Of a stretch of 64,000 bases of DNA, positions 19,201-27,383 are shown in pieces. A model generated the notes under the pieces. That model saw only the letters and a list, made by a program, of their open reading frames with translations. It had not been told where the DNA came from and made no database searches. Position numbers and translations under genes: made by a program. The stretch is from contig NZ_CP053069.1 in the NCBI RefSeq assembly GCF_013003965.1, positions 3,937,419-4,001,418 of the forward strand, given 5' to 3'. This stretch comes from Usitatibacter rugosus. GTDB lineage: Bacteria > Pseudomonadota > Gammaproteobacteria > Burkholderiales > Usitatibacteraceae. The stretch's first letter is position 1, and the number at the start of each line of letters is the position of its first letter.

Positions 19201-20800
19201 GCACCTCCTCCGCGTACGTGCAGGTCGTCGCCGCGACGCAGTCCGGACGCACCGCGCCGGTCACCTTGGCGTAGTTCGCGGTCGACGTGACGATGTCGAC
19301 GCGCGAGAAGCGGCCGAAGCGCGGAAAGATGTAGTTGGTGCTGAACTCGAACTTCTTGCGGCACTTCGGGTTCGACGTCGAGGACACGACCGCCGTGGTC
19401 GTCGCATCCGCCTTCGTGTTACACCAGCGGAGCGGCGCGGGCTTGCTGAAGTCGCCACTGGGCGTCGTGGTGAGCATGCACTCCGTCAGGTTCTCGTCCT
19501 TGCAATGCTCGACCGGGGCGATGTTGTAGTAGTGGGGGTTGCTGGTGGTGAGCTGTTCCTTGTTGAAGAACACGCTGTTCGGATAGCCCTCGTTGCCCGG
19601 GGCGGTGGCTTTGTAGTACGTGAAGTAGCCGCTCGGGACGTTGTCCTTCCCGTTGCGCCTGCACTTCGTCGTATCGAGCAGGTCTGCCGTACTGGGGGTC
19701 GTGGTGTTGCAATAGACGACCTCGTTGAAGGCGGTCGTGAGATTCTTCGCCGCACCCTTCATGAAGTAGTCGCTGGTGGCGTTCTTGGAATCGATGTTGC
19801 CCAGGCTCGTGCCGGTGGAGTCCACGGCAGGCGCGTAGCTGATAGCCGGGTTGTACCAGATCTTGTTGAAGACCGGCGCGTAGAAGAGCGCCTCGGCGAC
19901 TTCCGGACTGGAACTCCGGCTGTGGACGTTGGCGTCCTGGCCTTGGTCCGTTCCGCAGGCCATGCCCTCGCCATTTCCCAGGCCGGTGTTGTTTTGCGGC
20001 GCGGGTGTGCCCGGGCCCTGGCAGTAGCCGCCGTTCACGTCGAGCGTGGCGCTGGAGCCCGCGTCCGTGAGGACGATGGGAGATCCGCCCGACGTCGCCG
20101 AGACCTGGAGCGTCTTGCCGTCCGAACCCGCCAATGTGATGTAGTAGACGGTGTTGAGCGTCAAGGGCGACGGGGGAGTTCCCGAGGTGAACACGACGGT
20201 CTGGCCGACGGACCCACCGTGGTTGCTCACCGTGGTGAAGTCGGCGTCGTAGATGGTGAACGTGGCACCCGTCGGATTGGTCAGCAGGTTGACCGCCGAG
20301 CCGCCGGATGCGAGGGCCACGGAGAACGCCGTCGTTCCGTTGATGTCCCTCATGTAGTACGTCACGTTGAGCGCGAGGGGCGAGGGCGGCGTGCCGGCCG
20401 TAAACCGGAACGCGGTGCCGGTCGTGCCGCCATGCGCGCCGGAGAGCGTGATGCGCTCCTTGGTACTGCCGGTGTCCACGGCGGTCACCTGGCGGTTCGT
20501 CGGGCTGGTCGTGTTCACCTTGTTCGGCGCCTTGCAGACCTTGCAATGCCGGAACGCGTACTGGGCGCTGTTCAGCTGGACCTGGTCAGGCATGTAGTTG
20601 TAGCCCATCGACCCCGAGTCATCCAGGATGTACATGAGGTTCGGCAGCACCGAGGTCGATGGCGCCTGCGCCAGCGGCACATCGGCGAGCTGGGCGACCT
20701 GGGCGTTCGCGCCCAGGGGCGCCAGTCCGGCGAAGGTGCCGAGCAGCGATCCGGTGACGAGGGCGATGAACGAGCGGCGAAGTGTCTGTTGGATTCTCAT
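16274..20800 (-). CDS. pilY1: PilC/PilY1-type pilus tip protein
   Basis: 1508 residues. A signal peptide (about 1-34) is followed at once by a von Willebrand A-like start 'YILDDSGSM' (DxSxS MIDAS at Asp60-Ser62-Ser64). The C-terminal third is the PilY1 beta-propeller, with 'VLYAAANDGMLHALNANTGQELW' and 'TIYGGDLFGNVYRFD'. PilY1 sits at the type IV pilus tip and governs adhesion, retraction and surface sensing. An unusual insertion (about residues 90-240) has two tandem copies of a 65-70 residue beta repeat beginning 'FTSGTPPSPLTLN'/'FTAGTPPSPLALN'. The ATG at 20800 has GGGAG upstream and directly precedes the signal sequence. Confidence 0.92.
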   Translation of the reverse strand: MRIQQTLRRSFIALVTGSLLGTFAGLAPLGANAQVAQLADVPLAQAPSTSVLPNLMYILDDSGSMGYNYMPDQVQLNSAQYAFRHCKVCKAPNKVNTTSPTNRQVTAVDTGSTKERITLSGAHGGTTGTAFRFTAGTPPSPLALNVTYYMRDINGTTAFSVALASGGSAVNLLTNPTGATFTIYDADFTTVSNHGGSVGQTVVFTSGTPPSPLTLNTVYYITLAGSDGKTLQVSATSGGSPIVLTDAGSSATLDVNGGYCQGPGTPAPQNNTGLGNGEGMACGTDQGQDANVHSRSSSPEVAEALFYAPVFNKIWYNPAISYAPAVDSTGTSLGNIDSKNATSDYFMKGAAKNLTTAFNEVVYCNTTTPSTADLLDTTKCRRNGKDNVPSGYFTYYKATAPGNEGYPNSVFFNKEQLTTSNPHYYNIAPVEHCKDENLTECMLTTTPSGDFSKPAPLRWCNTKADATTTAVVSSTSNPKCRKKFEFSTNYIFPRFGRFSRVDIVTSTANYAKVTGAVRPDCVAATTCTYAEEVQNFANWYGYYRIRMALMKTATGRAFLSIDDRYRVGFITINPGDPVSVDKYLKVGQFVADQRKNWYEKLYASSGTSGTPLREALSRVGRYYAGQKDRINSGMRDKSGTDDPVQYTCQANYALLTTDGYWNQATNQPGQQIDGSNIPDKDGTQSAPFITRATGTWDGGSGASGSLADVAAYYYIEDLRPDMTDNVPTQSGKADDNNKQHMVTFGLGLGLEGLMDYIPDYDTRLSGDFYKIKQGASNCSWKTGVCDWPVPVENQPATLDDLWHAAVNGRGAYFSASDPNSLAQGLLSALSKLKVATAAASASATSSPNITESDNYIFSSTFRTGIWDGEIVAQRIDIKTGKVIPGIEWAAQALLDARAADATDSRLIYTIDEGGASKRKDFKYASLKAAAAGAIAAEQPYFASKCGAFGQCVLLTADQQAIANDGTNLVNYLRGQRQHEKIATGESTPSFRKRDHILGDVVNASPVFVGSPFFAYNDAVSPTYEDYKTAQDARTPVLYAAANDGMLHALNANTGQELWSYVPRMVMPNLHKLANANWGATHRFSVDGTPSTADVFVGGAWKTILVAGLSSGGRGFYALDVTNPASPVVLWEICADASLCAIVDTDLGFSYGNAEIGKRKFDGKWVVYITSGLNNITPGTGKGFLYVLDLATGAVLNKVATGEGTVAAPTGFSRISGFVADPQKDRTITTIYGGDLFGNVYRFDTSVNPPVKTVLATLKDKGGKPQSVTTRPELTAIRAGTKASDPVYPVVYVGTGRYLGIDDLKDPAKLVPAQPFAYENSLYAIKDKGLGGTYANFRTANVVENVLTDKGTSRTATNKTVNWAVNDGWFIDLNPNNTTPGERINLDPLLVSGILVVVGNIPNNEQCSIGGDAFAYFFSYNSGGFPDPAGFTTVGQKITGQTIVGYTSITGVRPPAPGDKPGDPPPEIPDLKCRIIFTLATGEKITLPCPQIGGAGVPRRTSWRELIQK

Positions 20801-20835
20801 GGGTAACTCCCTTAGACCCGCATAACGAGGCGGGA

Positions 20836-21465
20836 TTAGAGCTTCTGCGCGAGGCTGACCTGCGAAATGGACACGGTGTTTCGCGGGCCATCGACCCGTG
20901 AAGTCACCCTGTAGTAGAGGATGGGCGTGCCGTTCGGAGGCGGCGCACCCGGCTTCTTGCTGGCGCCCTCGCCTTCGGTGGCGGCGGTCGTCTGCAAGGC
21001 GCAATCGTTGTCCGGATCGGCCCAGTTCAGGCCGGGCAGCGTGCACATCCGGTGGATCATGAAGCGGGTCTTGTTGCCGGCCGCATCGGCCGCGCCACCG
21101 TTCACCGAGACCGAAGTGGTCTTCCAGGTGTCTTCGGCGAAGAAGTCCGGGTCGGTGGGCGGCAACGACGAGTAGTACCCCTTGGCGGCGTTGTCGTCGA
21201 ACAGGCTCATCGGCGCATCCTTGTTCGCCGTGAGCAGCCAATCCGCGGCGGCGTTCACGCCCTGGTCCGTGCTCTGGATCGCGGCTTCCTTGAAGGCGAA
21301 GTTGCCGGCCACCATGACGGCGGTCTCGACCGAGCGCATCAGGGCCACGCCGGCGAGCGACATCGCCACCAGCATGATGAGGGCGACCATCAGCACGATG
21401 CCCTTCTGGCGTTGGGGGGAGCGCGAGCGCATGGCGGGTGTTCCTTGGTTCCGGGTTGCGTTCAT
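20836..21465 (-). CDS. pilX: Minor pilin assembly protein PilX
   Basis: 209 residues. After a polar leader ('SRSPQRQKG') comes the hydrophobic segment 'IVLMVALIMLVAMSLAGVAL' typical of PilX, which lacks the usual Glu5-containing pilin motif, then 'NFAFKEAAIQSTDQGVNAA', a PilX_N signature. The ATG overlaps the pilW stop (TGATG). It belongs to the priming complex of minor pilins that carries PilY1 to the pilus tip. The C-terminal part is poorly conserved, as usual for the family. Confidence 0.85.
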   Translation of the reverse strand: MNATRNQGTPAMRSRSPQRQKGIVLMVALIMLVAMSLAGVALMRSVETAVMVAGNFAFKEAAIQSTDQGVNAAADWLLTANKDAPMSLFDDNAAKGYYSSLPPTDPDFFAEDTWKTTSVSVNGGAADAAGNKTRFMIHRMCTLPGLNWADPDNDCALQTTAATEGEGASKKPGAPPPNGTPILYYRVTSRVDGPRNTVSISQVSLAQKL

Positions 21466-22670
21466 CACAGCGCCTCGTCCGGTGCCCACGCCAGGTTGCG
21501 GCCGGGGACCGTCACCTCGAATACGCGGTAGCGATAGCACTTCCAGTTGGGGTCGGCGCTCACGTCGATGTCGCGATCCGCGGCGAGCCAGCGGGGCGGG
21601 ACTTGCGTGGGACAGAGTCCCGAGACCGCATCGGCGCGCTCCGGCGTGGCGCTGCGCGAGACGACGGCGAAGCGGATGCCAATGATGCCGGCGTACATCG
21701 CCGTGGTGGGATTGGCGGGCAGGGTATCGGCCCATTGGTCCGCGGCACCCGTCAGCGTGGTCACGGTCGGAGCCGTGCTCACGATCGCACCGTCGCCTTC
21801 GAAGTCGAATCCGTACTGGACCTGGAACTGGATCACGCCGTCGGAGACGACGACCTTCTCGCCGGGGCTCAGCACGTTGTTCGCGACGAGCTGGTTGCCC
21901 TCGATGGCGTAGGTCACGACGGTGGGCGCCTGGCCCATGTTGATCACCCGCCCGCCGCGGCGCTTGGAGAGATCCCACTTGAGATAGGTGACCGGCGTGC
22001 CCGAGCTCGGCAGCACGATCGAGTTGCCGCCCGCTCCCGCGTTGTACGTGGTGGTGCGGGGGTTGCCTGAGTCATCGGTGAAGGAGCCGGGACCGTGGGC
22101 GATGCCGTCGGAGCCCGGACGGTCCTGCACCTGGTACAGCGTGCAAGTCGGTTGGCTCGTCGAGGCGAGGATGAAGAGGTCGCCCGGGGCGATGCCGTAG
22201 CGGCTGTACACCTTGATCACCGCGCCCGCGCTCGCCATGTCGGCGGCAAGCTTGATGGGCGAGGAGAAGCTGCGCGTATCCCCGTAGGCGATCGTGAGCG
22301 TGTCCGAAGCGCCGGCGGCGCCATTGACGATCACATAAGGAGCCATCGCGAAGCCGAACGTCTTCGTGGCCGCGGTCGCGGTCGAGTTGTAGCCGCTGAC
22401 GGGGCACCCGATCATCGGCAGGTAGTTGATGCCGAAGCCGGCCATGCGGGCATCGCGCTCGATCACGAACACGGAGCCGACGCCGTTCTGCTGGGCATCG
22501 CCGGCACCGGTGGTGGTGCGCTTCTGGCCCTCCGACACGGCGAAGACCTGGAACATGACGACGGTGGCGAGAAGACCCACCAGCATGCCGACCATCAGCT
22601 CGATGATGGTGAAGCCGGCCGCCTGGCGCGGGCCCCGGAAAGCGAGGAGAGGGGTTCGGTTCATGGTCAT
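21465..22670 (-). CDS. pilW: Minor pilin PilW
   Basis: 401 residues. The N-terminus carries a prepilin signal, 'GFTIIELMVGMLVGLLATVV', with cleavage after Gly and Glu5. A long beta-rich head follows, with 'GSVFVIERDARMAGFG', a common PilW segment. It is the largest minor pilin and is required for pilus assembly initiation. The ATG at 22670 overlaps the pilV stop (TGATG), and the stop overlaps pilX the same way, so the three are translationally coupled. Confidence 0.88.
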   Translation of the reverse strand: MTMNRTPLLAFRGPRQAAGFTIIELMVGMLVGLLATVVMFQVFAVSEGQKRTTTGAGDAQQNGVGSVFVIERDARMAGFGINYLPMIGCPVSGYNSTATAATKTFGFAMAPYVIVNGAAGASDTLTIAYGDTRSFSSPIKLAADMASAGAVIKVYSRYGIAPGDLFILASTSQPTCTLYQVQDRPGSDGIAHGPGSFTDDSGNPRTTTYNAGAGGNSIVLPSSGTPVTYLKWDLSKRRGGRVINMGQAPTVVTYAIEGNQLVANNVLSPGEKVVVSDGVIQFQVQYGFDFEGDGAIVSTAPTVTTLTGAADQWADTLPANPTTAMYAGIIGIRFAVVSRSATPERADAVSGLCPTQVPPRWLAADRDIDVSADPNWKCYRYRVFEVTVPGRNLAWAPDEAL

Positions 22671-23104
22671 CAATTCGGCTGCGTCACGTAGGCGACCGCG
22701 ACGTGGTTGCTCGGCACGAGGGCATCCGGCGCCTTCCAGCGGACGGTGATCGTGAGCACATAGCCATTCGCGCTACCGGCGACGGAGGTGATGGTCGGCG
22801 GGTAGGTCTTGGCTTGCGGCAGCAGGGTTTCCACCTTGGCGACCCACGCCTTGGTGACGTCGTTACCGCCCGGCCACTTGAAGTCCTTGGTGCCGACGCC
22901 GTTGGCGCCGCGCCCGATCCAGGCCTGCGCGGCGATCTCGTTGGCGAGGAATGCCGCTTCCGAGCGATACCGCGCGTTGGAGACGTTACTGGTCGACACA
23001 GCCTGCATGGCCACCAGCGCCAGCACGCCGAGCGAGAAGATGAGGATGCCGATCATCGCCTCGATGAGGACGACGCCGCCCTGGTTTCCACGGATGGTTT
23101 TCAT
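22670..23104 (-). CDS. pilV: Minor pilin PilV
   Basis: 144 residues. The prepilin segment is 'GVVLIEAMIGILIFSLGVLA' with Glu5; 'NARYRSEAAFLANEIAAQAW' after the helix is the PilV hallmark. It overlaps fimT (ATGA) and pilW (TGATG). It acts with PilW, PilX and FimT as an initiation complex for type IV pili. Confidence 0.88.
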   Translation of the reverse strand: MKTIRGNQGGVVLIEAMIGILIFSLGVLALVAMQAVSTSNVSNARYRSEAAFLANEIAAQAWIGRGANGVGTKDFKWPGGNDVTKAWVAKVETLLPQAKTYPPTITSVAGSANGYVLTITVRWKAPDALVPSNHVAVAYVTQPN

Positions 23105-23667
23105 GGCGTCTGGTTCTGGCAGTAACGGGGATCGGTGGTCTTGATGGCCGCGTTGGGATCGCACATGCGTGCGGCGCCGCCGGGCGGGATCTCGATGTGG
23201 AGCTTCCGCTCGTCGGCCACATCCAACGTCGTGTTGCGGATCTTCAGGCGCGTGATGGTGGCCGAGCCGTCGTACGGGTTCGGATCCACGATGCGGCCCA
23301 GCGCATTGAACGACACGATCCTGCCGTCCGGAGGTTCGGGAATCACGCTCGCGTTCACCGAACCCTCTTCATGGGCACGCGTGGCGACCGGATCAACCGC
23401 CGGATCGTCCACACTCGCGCACACGCGCACGTCCCAGCCCGTCTGCGGCGGGGCCAACAGTCTGGCCTGCACGCAGGCATTGCGGCGGATGGCCTCGTTG
23501 CGCGCGGTCTGGAGGGCGTTGATCATGCTTTCGCTCGCCGTCCGGACCTGGGCGTTCTGGATCCAGTTCTTGAAGCTCGGGATCGCGGCCACGATCAGGA
23601 TCCCCACGATGAGGACGGAGATCATGATCTCGATGATCGAGAAGCCCGAGTGGCGGCGCGGTCCCAT
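23101..23667 (-). CDS. fimT: GspH/FimT family pseudopilin
   Basis: 188 residues. Prepilin motif 'GFSIIEIMISVLIVGILIV' with Glu5, then the GspH/FimT signature 'NALQTARNEAIRRNACV' about 45 residues later. It lies between pilE and pilV in the order typical of betaproteobacterial minor-pilin operons. FimT homologues in some species bind DNA during natural transformation; whether this one does cannot be judged from sequence alone. Confidence 0.87.
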   Translation of the reverse strand: MGPRRHSGFSIIEIMISVLIVGILIVAAIPSFKNWIQNAQVRTASESMINALQTARNEAIRRNACVQARLLAPPQTGWDVRVCASVDDPAVDPVATRAHEEGSVNASVIPEPPDGRIVSFNALGRIVDPNPYDGSATITRLKIRNTTLDVADERKLHIEIPPGGAARMCDPNAAIKTTDPRYCQNQTP

Positions 23668-23669
23668 GG

Positions 23670-24089
23670 TCAGCAGGACCCCTTGCGGGTGACGAAGCAG
23701 TTCGCCGACGGGGTCGGCATCCAGCCGCTCGGCGCGGCGGTCGTCGCGCGAGCGCCCTTTTCGTTGATGGTCATCGCGAAGCCCGTGGTGCGGCCTTCGC
23801 TGCCGGTGGCGGTCAGCAGGAATTCCTGGTCGTTCGCCTGGGTGCAGGCGAGCGTGAACTTCTCGACCTTGGGCAGCGGCGCCGTCTTGCAGTTATAGGC
23901 GCGGTTGTCCTGGTAGAACTGCTCCATGATCACCCGTCCGCCGTTCAGGCCGGTATGGGCGGACACGAGCTGGGCGCGCGTGATGTAGTCGGTGTACATC
24001 GGTACCGCGATCGCAGCCAGGATGGCCACGATGGCCACAACGACCATCAGTTCGATCAGCGTGAAACCCTGGTTCTTTTTCATAGTCAT
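23670..24089 (-). CDS. pilE: Type IV pilin, PilE-like
   Basis: 139 residues. The leader is 'MTMKKNQG' followed by 'FTLIELMVVVAIVAILAAIA', a textbook type IVa pilin start with Glu5, and a short globular domain with a C-terminal disulfide loop candidate ('NCFVTRKGSC'). It heads the operon; GGAGG lies 10 nt before the first ATG, and the second ATG (24083) is an alternative start. It could be a major pilin or a PilE minor pilin; the operon context (fimT-pilV-pilW-pilX-pilY1 downstream) favours PilE. A short inverted repeat lies 32 bp upstream (24121-24140). Confidence 0.88.
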   Translation of the reverse strand: MTMKKNQGFTLIELMVVVAIVAILAAIAVPMYTDYITRAQLVSAHTGLNGGRVIMEQFYQDNRAYNCKTAPLPKVEKFTLACTQANDQEFLLTATGSEGRTTGFAMTINEKGARATTAAPSGWMPTPSANCFVTRKGSC

Positions 24090-24254
24090 GTCGGATAGAC
24101 CTCCACGGATGGGAATACTAGGTAGGGCTGCATGCCTACCCCACTCCGCCCGATCAACGGCGGAAGCCGACCGATGGACGGCTGGGGACCCCGACGAACG
24201 GCAATCCGGGGCTCCGCGGGCGGCAAAAGGGGGGCGGCAGGGCTGGCGCTGCGC

Positions 24255-24260
24255 TATAAT
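24255..24260 (+). promoter_or_regulatory. -10 box of the tRNA-Thr gene
   Basis: TATAAT sits 14 nt before the 5' end of the tRNA, giving a short 5' leader for RNase P to remove. No recognisable -35 box is found in the G-rich segment upstream. Confidence 0.55.
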
Positions 24261-24274
24261 AGACGTCCCCTTGT

Positions 24275-24350
<76 letters not shown>

Positions 24351-24366
24351 CTCTTTCAGATGTAAG

Positions 24367-24391
24367 AAGCCGCCCCTCGGGGCGGCTTTTT
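24367..24391 (+). terminator. Rho-independent terminator after tRNA-Thr
   Basis: AAGCCGCCC (24367-24375) pairs with GGGCGGCTT (24380-24388) around a CTCG loop, followed by a T5 run. It ends the tRNA transcript. The convergent DUF421 gene ends exactly at the T run, so the same hairpin may work in both directions. Confidence 0.85.
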
Positions 24392-24867
24392 CATTTCTTC
24401 TTCACCACGCTCAGCTTGCCGTCGCCCTCGAGGAAGGCCGCCTTCACCTCCTCGGGTCCGGCGAGTCCTTCCTGTCGCAACTGCGCGCGCAGCTCGTCGT
24501 GCGTGATCATCTCGGCGCGCATGTTGCGGTTCAGGAACTGTCCGTCGCGGATCAGCAGCGTGGGCTTCGCGCGGTTCAACCATCGCAGCGCCGGGAAGCG
24601 CCAGGCGAGCCAATCGATGAGGTAGTCCCAGAAGGCGATCGTCGCCACCGAGAGCAGCCCCCCGATCACCGAGTGCTCCATCCCCTGCAGCCCGCTCTGC
24701 GCGGCGTCGGCCATGAGGACCACCACCAGCACATCGGCCACGTCGATGCCCCCGGCCGAGCGCCGGAAGAATCGCATGTATGCGAAGAGGACGAGGTAGA
24801 TGGCCGTGCCGCGCAGGAAGATCTCGAGCAGCGTGGCCTGGGGCAGGAAAACATCGGCTAGATCCAT
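24391..24867 (-). CDS. DUF421 (YetF-like) membrane protein
   Basis: 158 residues. Two or three N-terminal membrane helices ('LRGTAIYLVLFAYMRF', 'VADVLVVVLMADAAQ', 'IGGLLSVATIAFWDYLIDWL') are followed by a cytosolic DUF421 domain with 'PTLLIRDGQFLNRNMRAEMITHDEL', the family signature. The function is unknown; homologues respond to stress and sporulation in other phyla. The ATG at 24867 with an upstream GGGAG is preferred to a TTG 12 nt further upstream. The C-terminus ends in lysines directly at the tRNA terminator. Confidence 0.85.
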   Translation of the reverse strand: MDLADVFLPQATLLEIFLRGTAIYLVLFAYMRFFRRSAGGIDVADVLVVVLMADAAQSGLQGMEHSVIGGLLSVATIAFWDYLIDWLAWRFPALRWLNRAKPTLLIRDGQFLNRNMRAEMITHDELRAQLRQEGLAGPEEVKAAFLEGDGKLSVVKKK

Positions 24868-24884
24868 GGAGGCTCCCAAAATGG

Positions 24885-24916
24885 AAAAGGGGCGGTGCCT
24901 TCCGGCGCCGCCCCTT
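24885..24916 (-). terminator. Rho-independent terminator after the entericidin gene
   Basis: Read on the minus strand, AAGGGGCGG (24916-24908) with an inner GCC/GGC extension pairs with CCGCCCCTT (24895-24887) around a 4-nt loop and runs into TTTT (24888-24885). It closes the DUF1328-entericidin transcript and insulates it from DUF421. Confidence 0.85.
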
Positions 24917-24945
24917 CATGTTCCCGCGTGAAACCGCGAGGAGAC

Positions 24946-25095
24946 TTACATCTTCTCCTTCGTCTTCACTGCGGCGTCCTGCACCTTCTCGCCGCCCCGC
25001 TCGATGTCCTTGCCGGCACCCTGCACGGTGTTGCAGGCGGAAAGGACGAAGCTCGAAACGAGGATAGCGCCCAGCGCGATGACGGTCTTCTTCAT
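24946..25095 (-). CDS. Entericidin-like small lipoprotein
   Basis: 49 residues. A lipoprotein signal with lipobox 'LSAC' (Cys21) is followed by the short amphipathic tail 'NTVQGAGKDIERGGEKVQDA' typical of the entericidin A/B family. Entericidins are stress-induced membrane lipoproteins first described as a toxin/antidote pair in E. coli; single copies like this are common in betaproteobacteria and have no proven toxic role. It starts 2 nt after the DUF1328 gene. Confidence 0.88.
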   Translation of the reverse strand: MKKTVIALGAILVSSFVLSACNTVQGAGKDIERGGEKVQDAAVKTKEKM

Positions 25096-25097
25096 GG

Positions 25098-25265
25098 TCA
25101 AGGCCCCCGGCGAGCGATGCCGACCACGAGCGAGACCACGGTCAGGATCAGGAAGATGAAGAACAGGATCTTGGCGATCTCGACGGCACCGGCCGCGATG
25201 CCACCAAAACCAAACAGGGCGGCCACCAGCGCCACCACGAAAAAGATCAAGGCGTAATAGAGCAT
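25098..25265 (-). CDS. DUF1328 small membrane protein
   Basis: 55 residues, almost entirely two transmembrane helices: '[30 protein letters not shown]' and '[17 protein letters not shown]', with the family's conserved 'FGFGGIA' turn. The ATG at 25265 has AGGAG 8 nt upstream. DUF1328/YtjA proteins are often induced with envelope-stress genes, and pairing with an entericidin is frequent. The 132 bp upstream to the next gene show no clear promoter. Confidence 0.88.
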   Translation of the reverse strand: MLYYALIFFVVALVAALFGFGGIAAGAVEIAKILFFIFLILTVVSLVVGIARRGP

Positions 25266-25397
25266 GAGCCGCTCCTCTAGGACTTGACGGCGAGGTCGCA
25301 CCGATTGATGCGGCAGCGCGCCGGTAGTGAGTGCATTGTGGGGACGGGGGCGGGGAACGCCTGTCCGCCCGCTGCGGAAACCCGTGTCGGTCCCCGC

Positions 25398-27383
25398 CTA
25401 CAGGGCGAGACGGCGCGCGGCCTCGGCGACGAGCGGTTCCCACCCCTGCGCGCCGGACACGATCCCCAGCGAGGGATACCAGAGCGAGGTGTCGCCGGAG
25501 CGCGCCGCCCAGTAGTTCATGGGCGCGAATGTGCCCGTATAAAGGAGCAGCCCGCGAGCGCCGCTCGCGCCCGCGAGATGGGCCGTGACGTTGCTGATGG
25601 TGAGCACGCCCCGGCAAGCCTCGAGCGCGGCCATCAATCCTTCGAAGTCGTTGAAAGTGTCCAGGCCGTCGAGGCGGGTCATGAGCCCGGGATGCGCAGC
25701 CTCGAAGGCTGCGCGGTCGCCGGCGACATCGCCGTACTGCACGTCGAGCAGGCGTACACCCGGAATCGCGGCGAGCCCCGCGAGTGCCTCGACCGGCATC
25801 GACTTGCGGATCTCGTGATGGCGGCGACCGCGGCCCTGGAAGCTGTGCCAGGACACGGCGATCCAATGCCCCGGCCCGAGGGCCTCACGCGTTGCCGCCA
25901 CGCGGGCCGGATCGGCGCGAAAGAGGCCGCGGGGCTGCGCGGCGAAGCTCGCGACGTCGCGGCGGAAGAGACCCGGTAACGAGCCGAGCGGGAAATGGCG
26001 GTCGCACTTCGCGAAGGCGGCCGGCGCGTCCTCGGGCGAGACGACCTCGATACCGGGAAGGTTTCGCGCGAAGAGCGCGACCATGCGCGCATCGACTTCC
26101 AGCACGACGCGCGTGCCGGTGGCCGCGAGCTCCGGCAACAGCGTGCCGAAGAGCAACAGGTCGCCCACGCCCTGCTCTCGCCACACGGCCACGCGATGGC
26201 CTTCTTTCAGCTCCGCGGGCGTCAGGCGCGGCAGCGCCGGAGCGCGCCACTGCGCCATCGGTGGATGCGTGGCGAAGCGCAGCTCGAACGCATCCCAGCC
26301 CCGCGCGAAGTCGAGGTCACGAAGCGCGAGCTGTGCCAGGCTGAAGCGAGGGTCGGGGAAGTCCGGACGCGCCTCGAGCGCGCGCGCATAGAAGGCCTTC
26401 GCGGCGGGCGTGTCGCCGGACTCGAGCGCCACATTGGCGCGGTTGTTGAGCGCATCGGCGAAGCGCGGATCGGCGGCAATCGCCTGGTCGAAGCGTTCCG
26501 CGGCGCCGACGAGATCGCCGCCATCCTTGAGCGCATTGCCCCAGTTGTTCAACGCCGGAGCGAATCCGGGACGGGCCGTGAGCGCCTCGCGATAGCGCGC
26601 GATCGCATCGGCGACGCGGCCCTCGCCCTGCAGCGCGAGGCCGAGCGACGTGAGCACTTCCGGATTGCCCGGAGCGATGCGCACGCCCTGTTCGAGAACC
26701 GGGATCGCCTCGCCCGCGCGGCCCGTGCGCGTGAGGATGACGCCGAGGTTGTTCATGGCGAGCGAGTTCTGCGGGGCCCTTGCGAGCGTCGCGCGAAACG
26801 ACCCCTCGGCGGCGGCGAGCTCGTTCGCCTCCATCTGCAGGTTGCCGAGGTTGTAGTGCGCCGACGGGTTTCGCGGATCGAGTGCCAGTGCGGCCGCATA
26901 CGCCGCGCGCGCTCCCGGGATGTCTCCGCGCGCACGCAGCACGTTGCCCAATCCCACGTGGGCTTCGGACGAGCGCGGATCGACGGTCGAAGCGCGCCGG
27001 AACGCGGCGGTCGCTTCCTCGAGGCGGTCCTGGCGGCGCAGCACGCTCCCGAGCTGGATCCACCCGGCGACGAACAAGGGATCGAGCTGCACCGCGCGCC
27101 GCGCATCGCGCTCCGCATCGACGAAGCGCCCTGCCTCGGCCAGCAGCATGGCGCGGTTGTTGAGGAAGGCCGGGTTGCGCCGATCGCGCTCGATGGAGCG
27201 ATCCACGAGCGCACGGCCTTCCGCCGCGCGGCCCGTGCGGGCGAGGATCAGCCCCAGCATGTGCAGCGCCTGCGGATCGTCGGGCCGGGCGGCCAGCAGC
27301 GCGCGCCACGCGACCTCGGCCGCATCGAGCCGCCCCGACTGGAAGAGCGCGAGGGCCGCGGCCTCAGGCGTCGAGGCGCTCAT
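25398..27383 (-). CDS. TPR-repeat protein with glycosyltransferase-like C-terminal domain (copy 2)
   Basis: 661 residues. Residues about 1-360 are nine to ten tetratricopeptide repeats with regular 'NNLGV', 'YNLGNLQ', 'NRANVAL' elements. The C-terminal ~260 residues have a GT-B-like pattern: 'VAVWREQGVGDLLLFGTLLPELA', 'WIAVSWHSFQGRG', 'VLTISNVTAHLAGASGARGLLLY', which resembles heptosyltransferase/O-GlcNAc-transferase-type donor-binding folds. It may glycosylate proteins or glycans, but donor and acceptor are unknown. Its ATG overlaps the end of the upstream paralogue by 20 nt. The C-terminus is clearly homologous to copy 1, indicating tandem duplication. Confidence 0.8.
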   Translation of the reverse strand: MSASTPEAAALALFQSGRLDAAEVAWRALLAARPDDPQALHMLGLILARTGRAAEGRALVDRSIERDRRNPAFLNNRAMLLAEAGRFVDAERDARRAVQLDPLFVAGWIQLGSVLRRQDRLEEATAAFRRASTVDPRSSEAHVGLGNVLRARGDIPGARAAYAAALALDPRNPSAHYNLGNLQMEANELAAAEGSFRATLARAPQNSLAMNNLGVILTRTGRAGEAIPVLEQGVRIAPGNPEVLTSLGLALQGEGRVADAIARYREALTARPGFAPALNNWGNALKDGGDLVGAAERFDQAIAADPRFADALNNRANVALESGDTPAAKAFYARALEARPDFPDPRFSLAQLALRDLDFARGWDAFELRFATHPPMAQWRAPALPRLTPAELKEGHRVAVWREQGVGDLLLFGTLLPELAATGTRVVLEVDARMVALFARNLPGIEVVSPEDAPAAFAKCDRHFPLGSLPGLFRRDVASFAAQPRGLFRADPARVAATREALGPGHWIAVSWHSFQGRGRRHHEIRKSMPVEALAGLAAIPGVRLLDVQYGDVAGDRAAFEAAHPGLMTRLDGLDTFNDFEGLMAALEACRGVLTISNVTAHLAGASGARGLLLYTGTFAPMNYWAARSGDTSLWYPSLGIVSGAQGWEPLVAEAARRLAL

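Noticed and set aside
16190-20806. A 1538-residue open frame antiparallel to pilY1
   Set aside because: It is a GC-driven shadow: very Arg/Val/Asp-rich, no domain, and the opposite strand has a complete PilY1 with signal peptide and operon context.
25266-25397. Possible small RNA in the gap between DUF1328 and the TPR gene
   Set aside because: No promoter, terminator or stable stem was seen; the 132 bp appear featureless.
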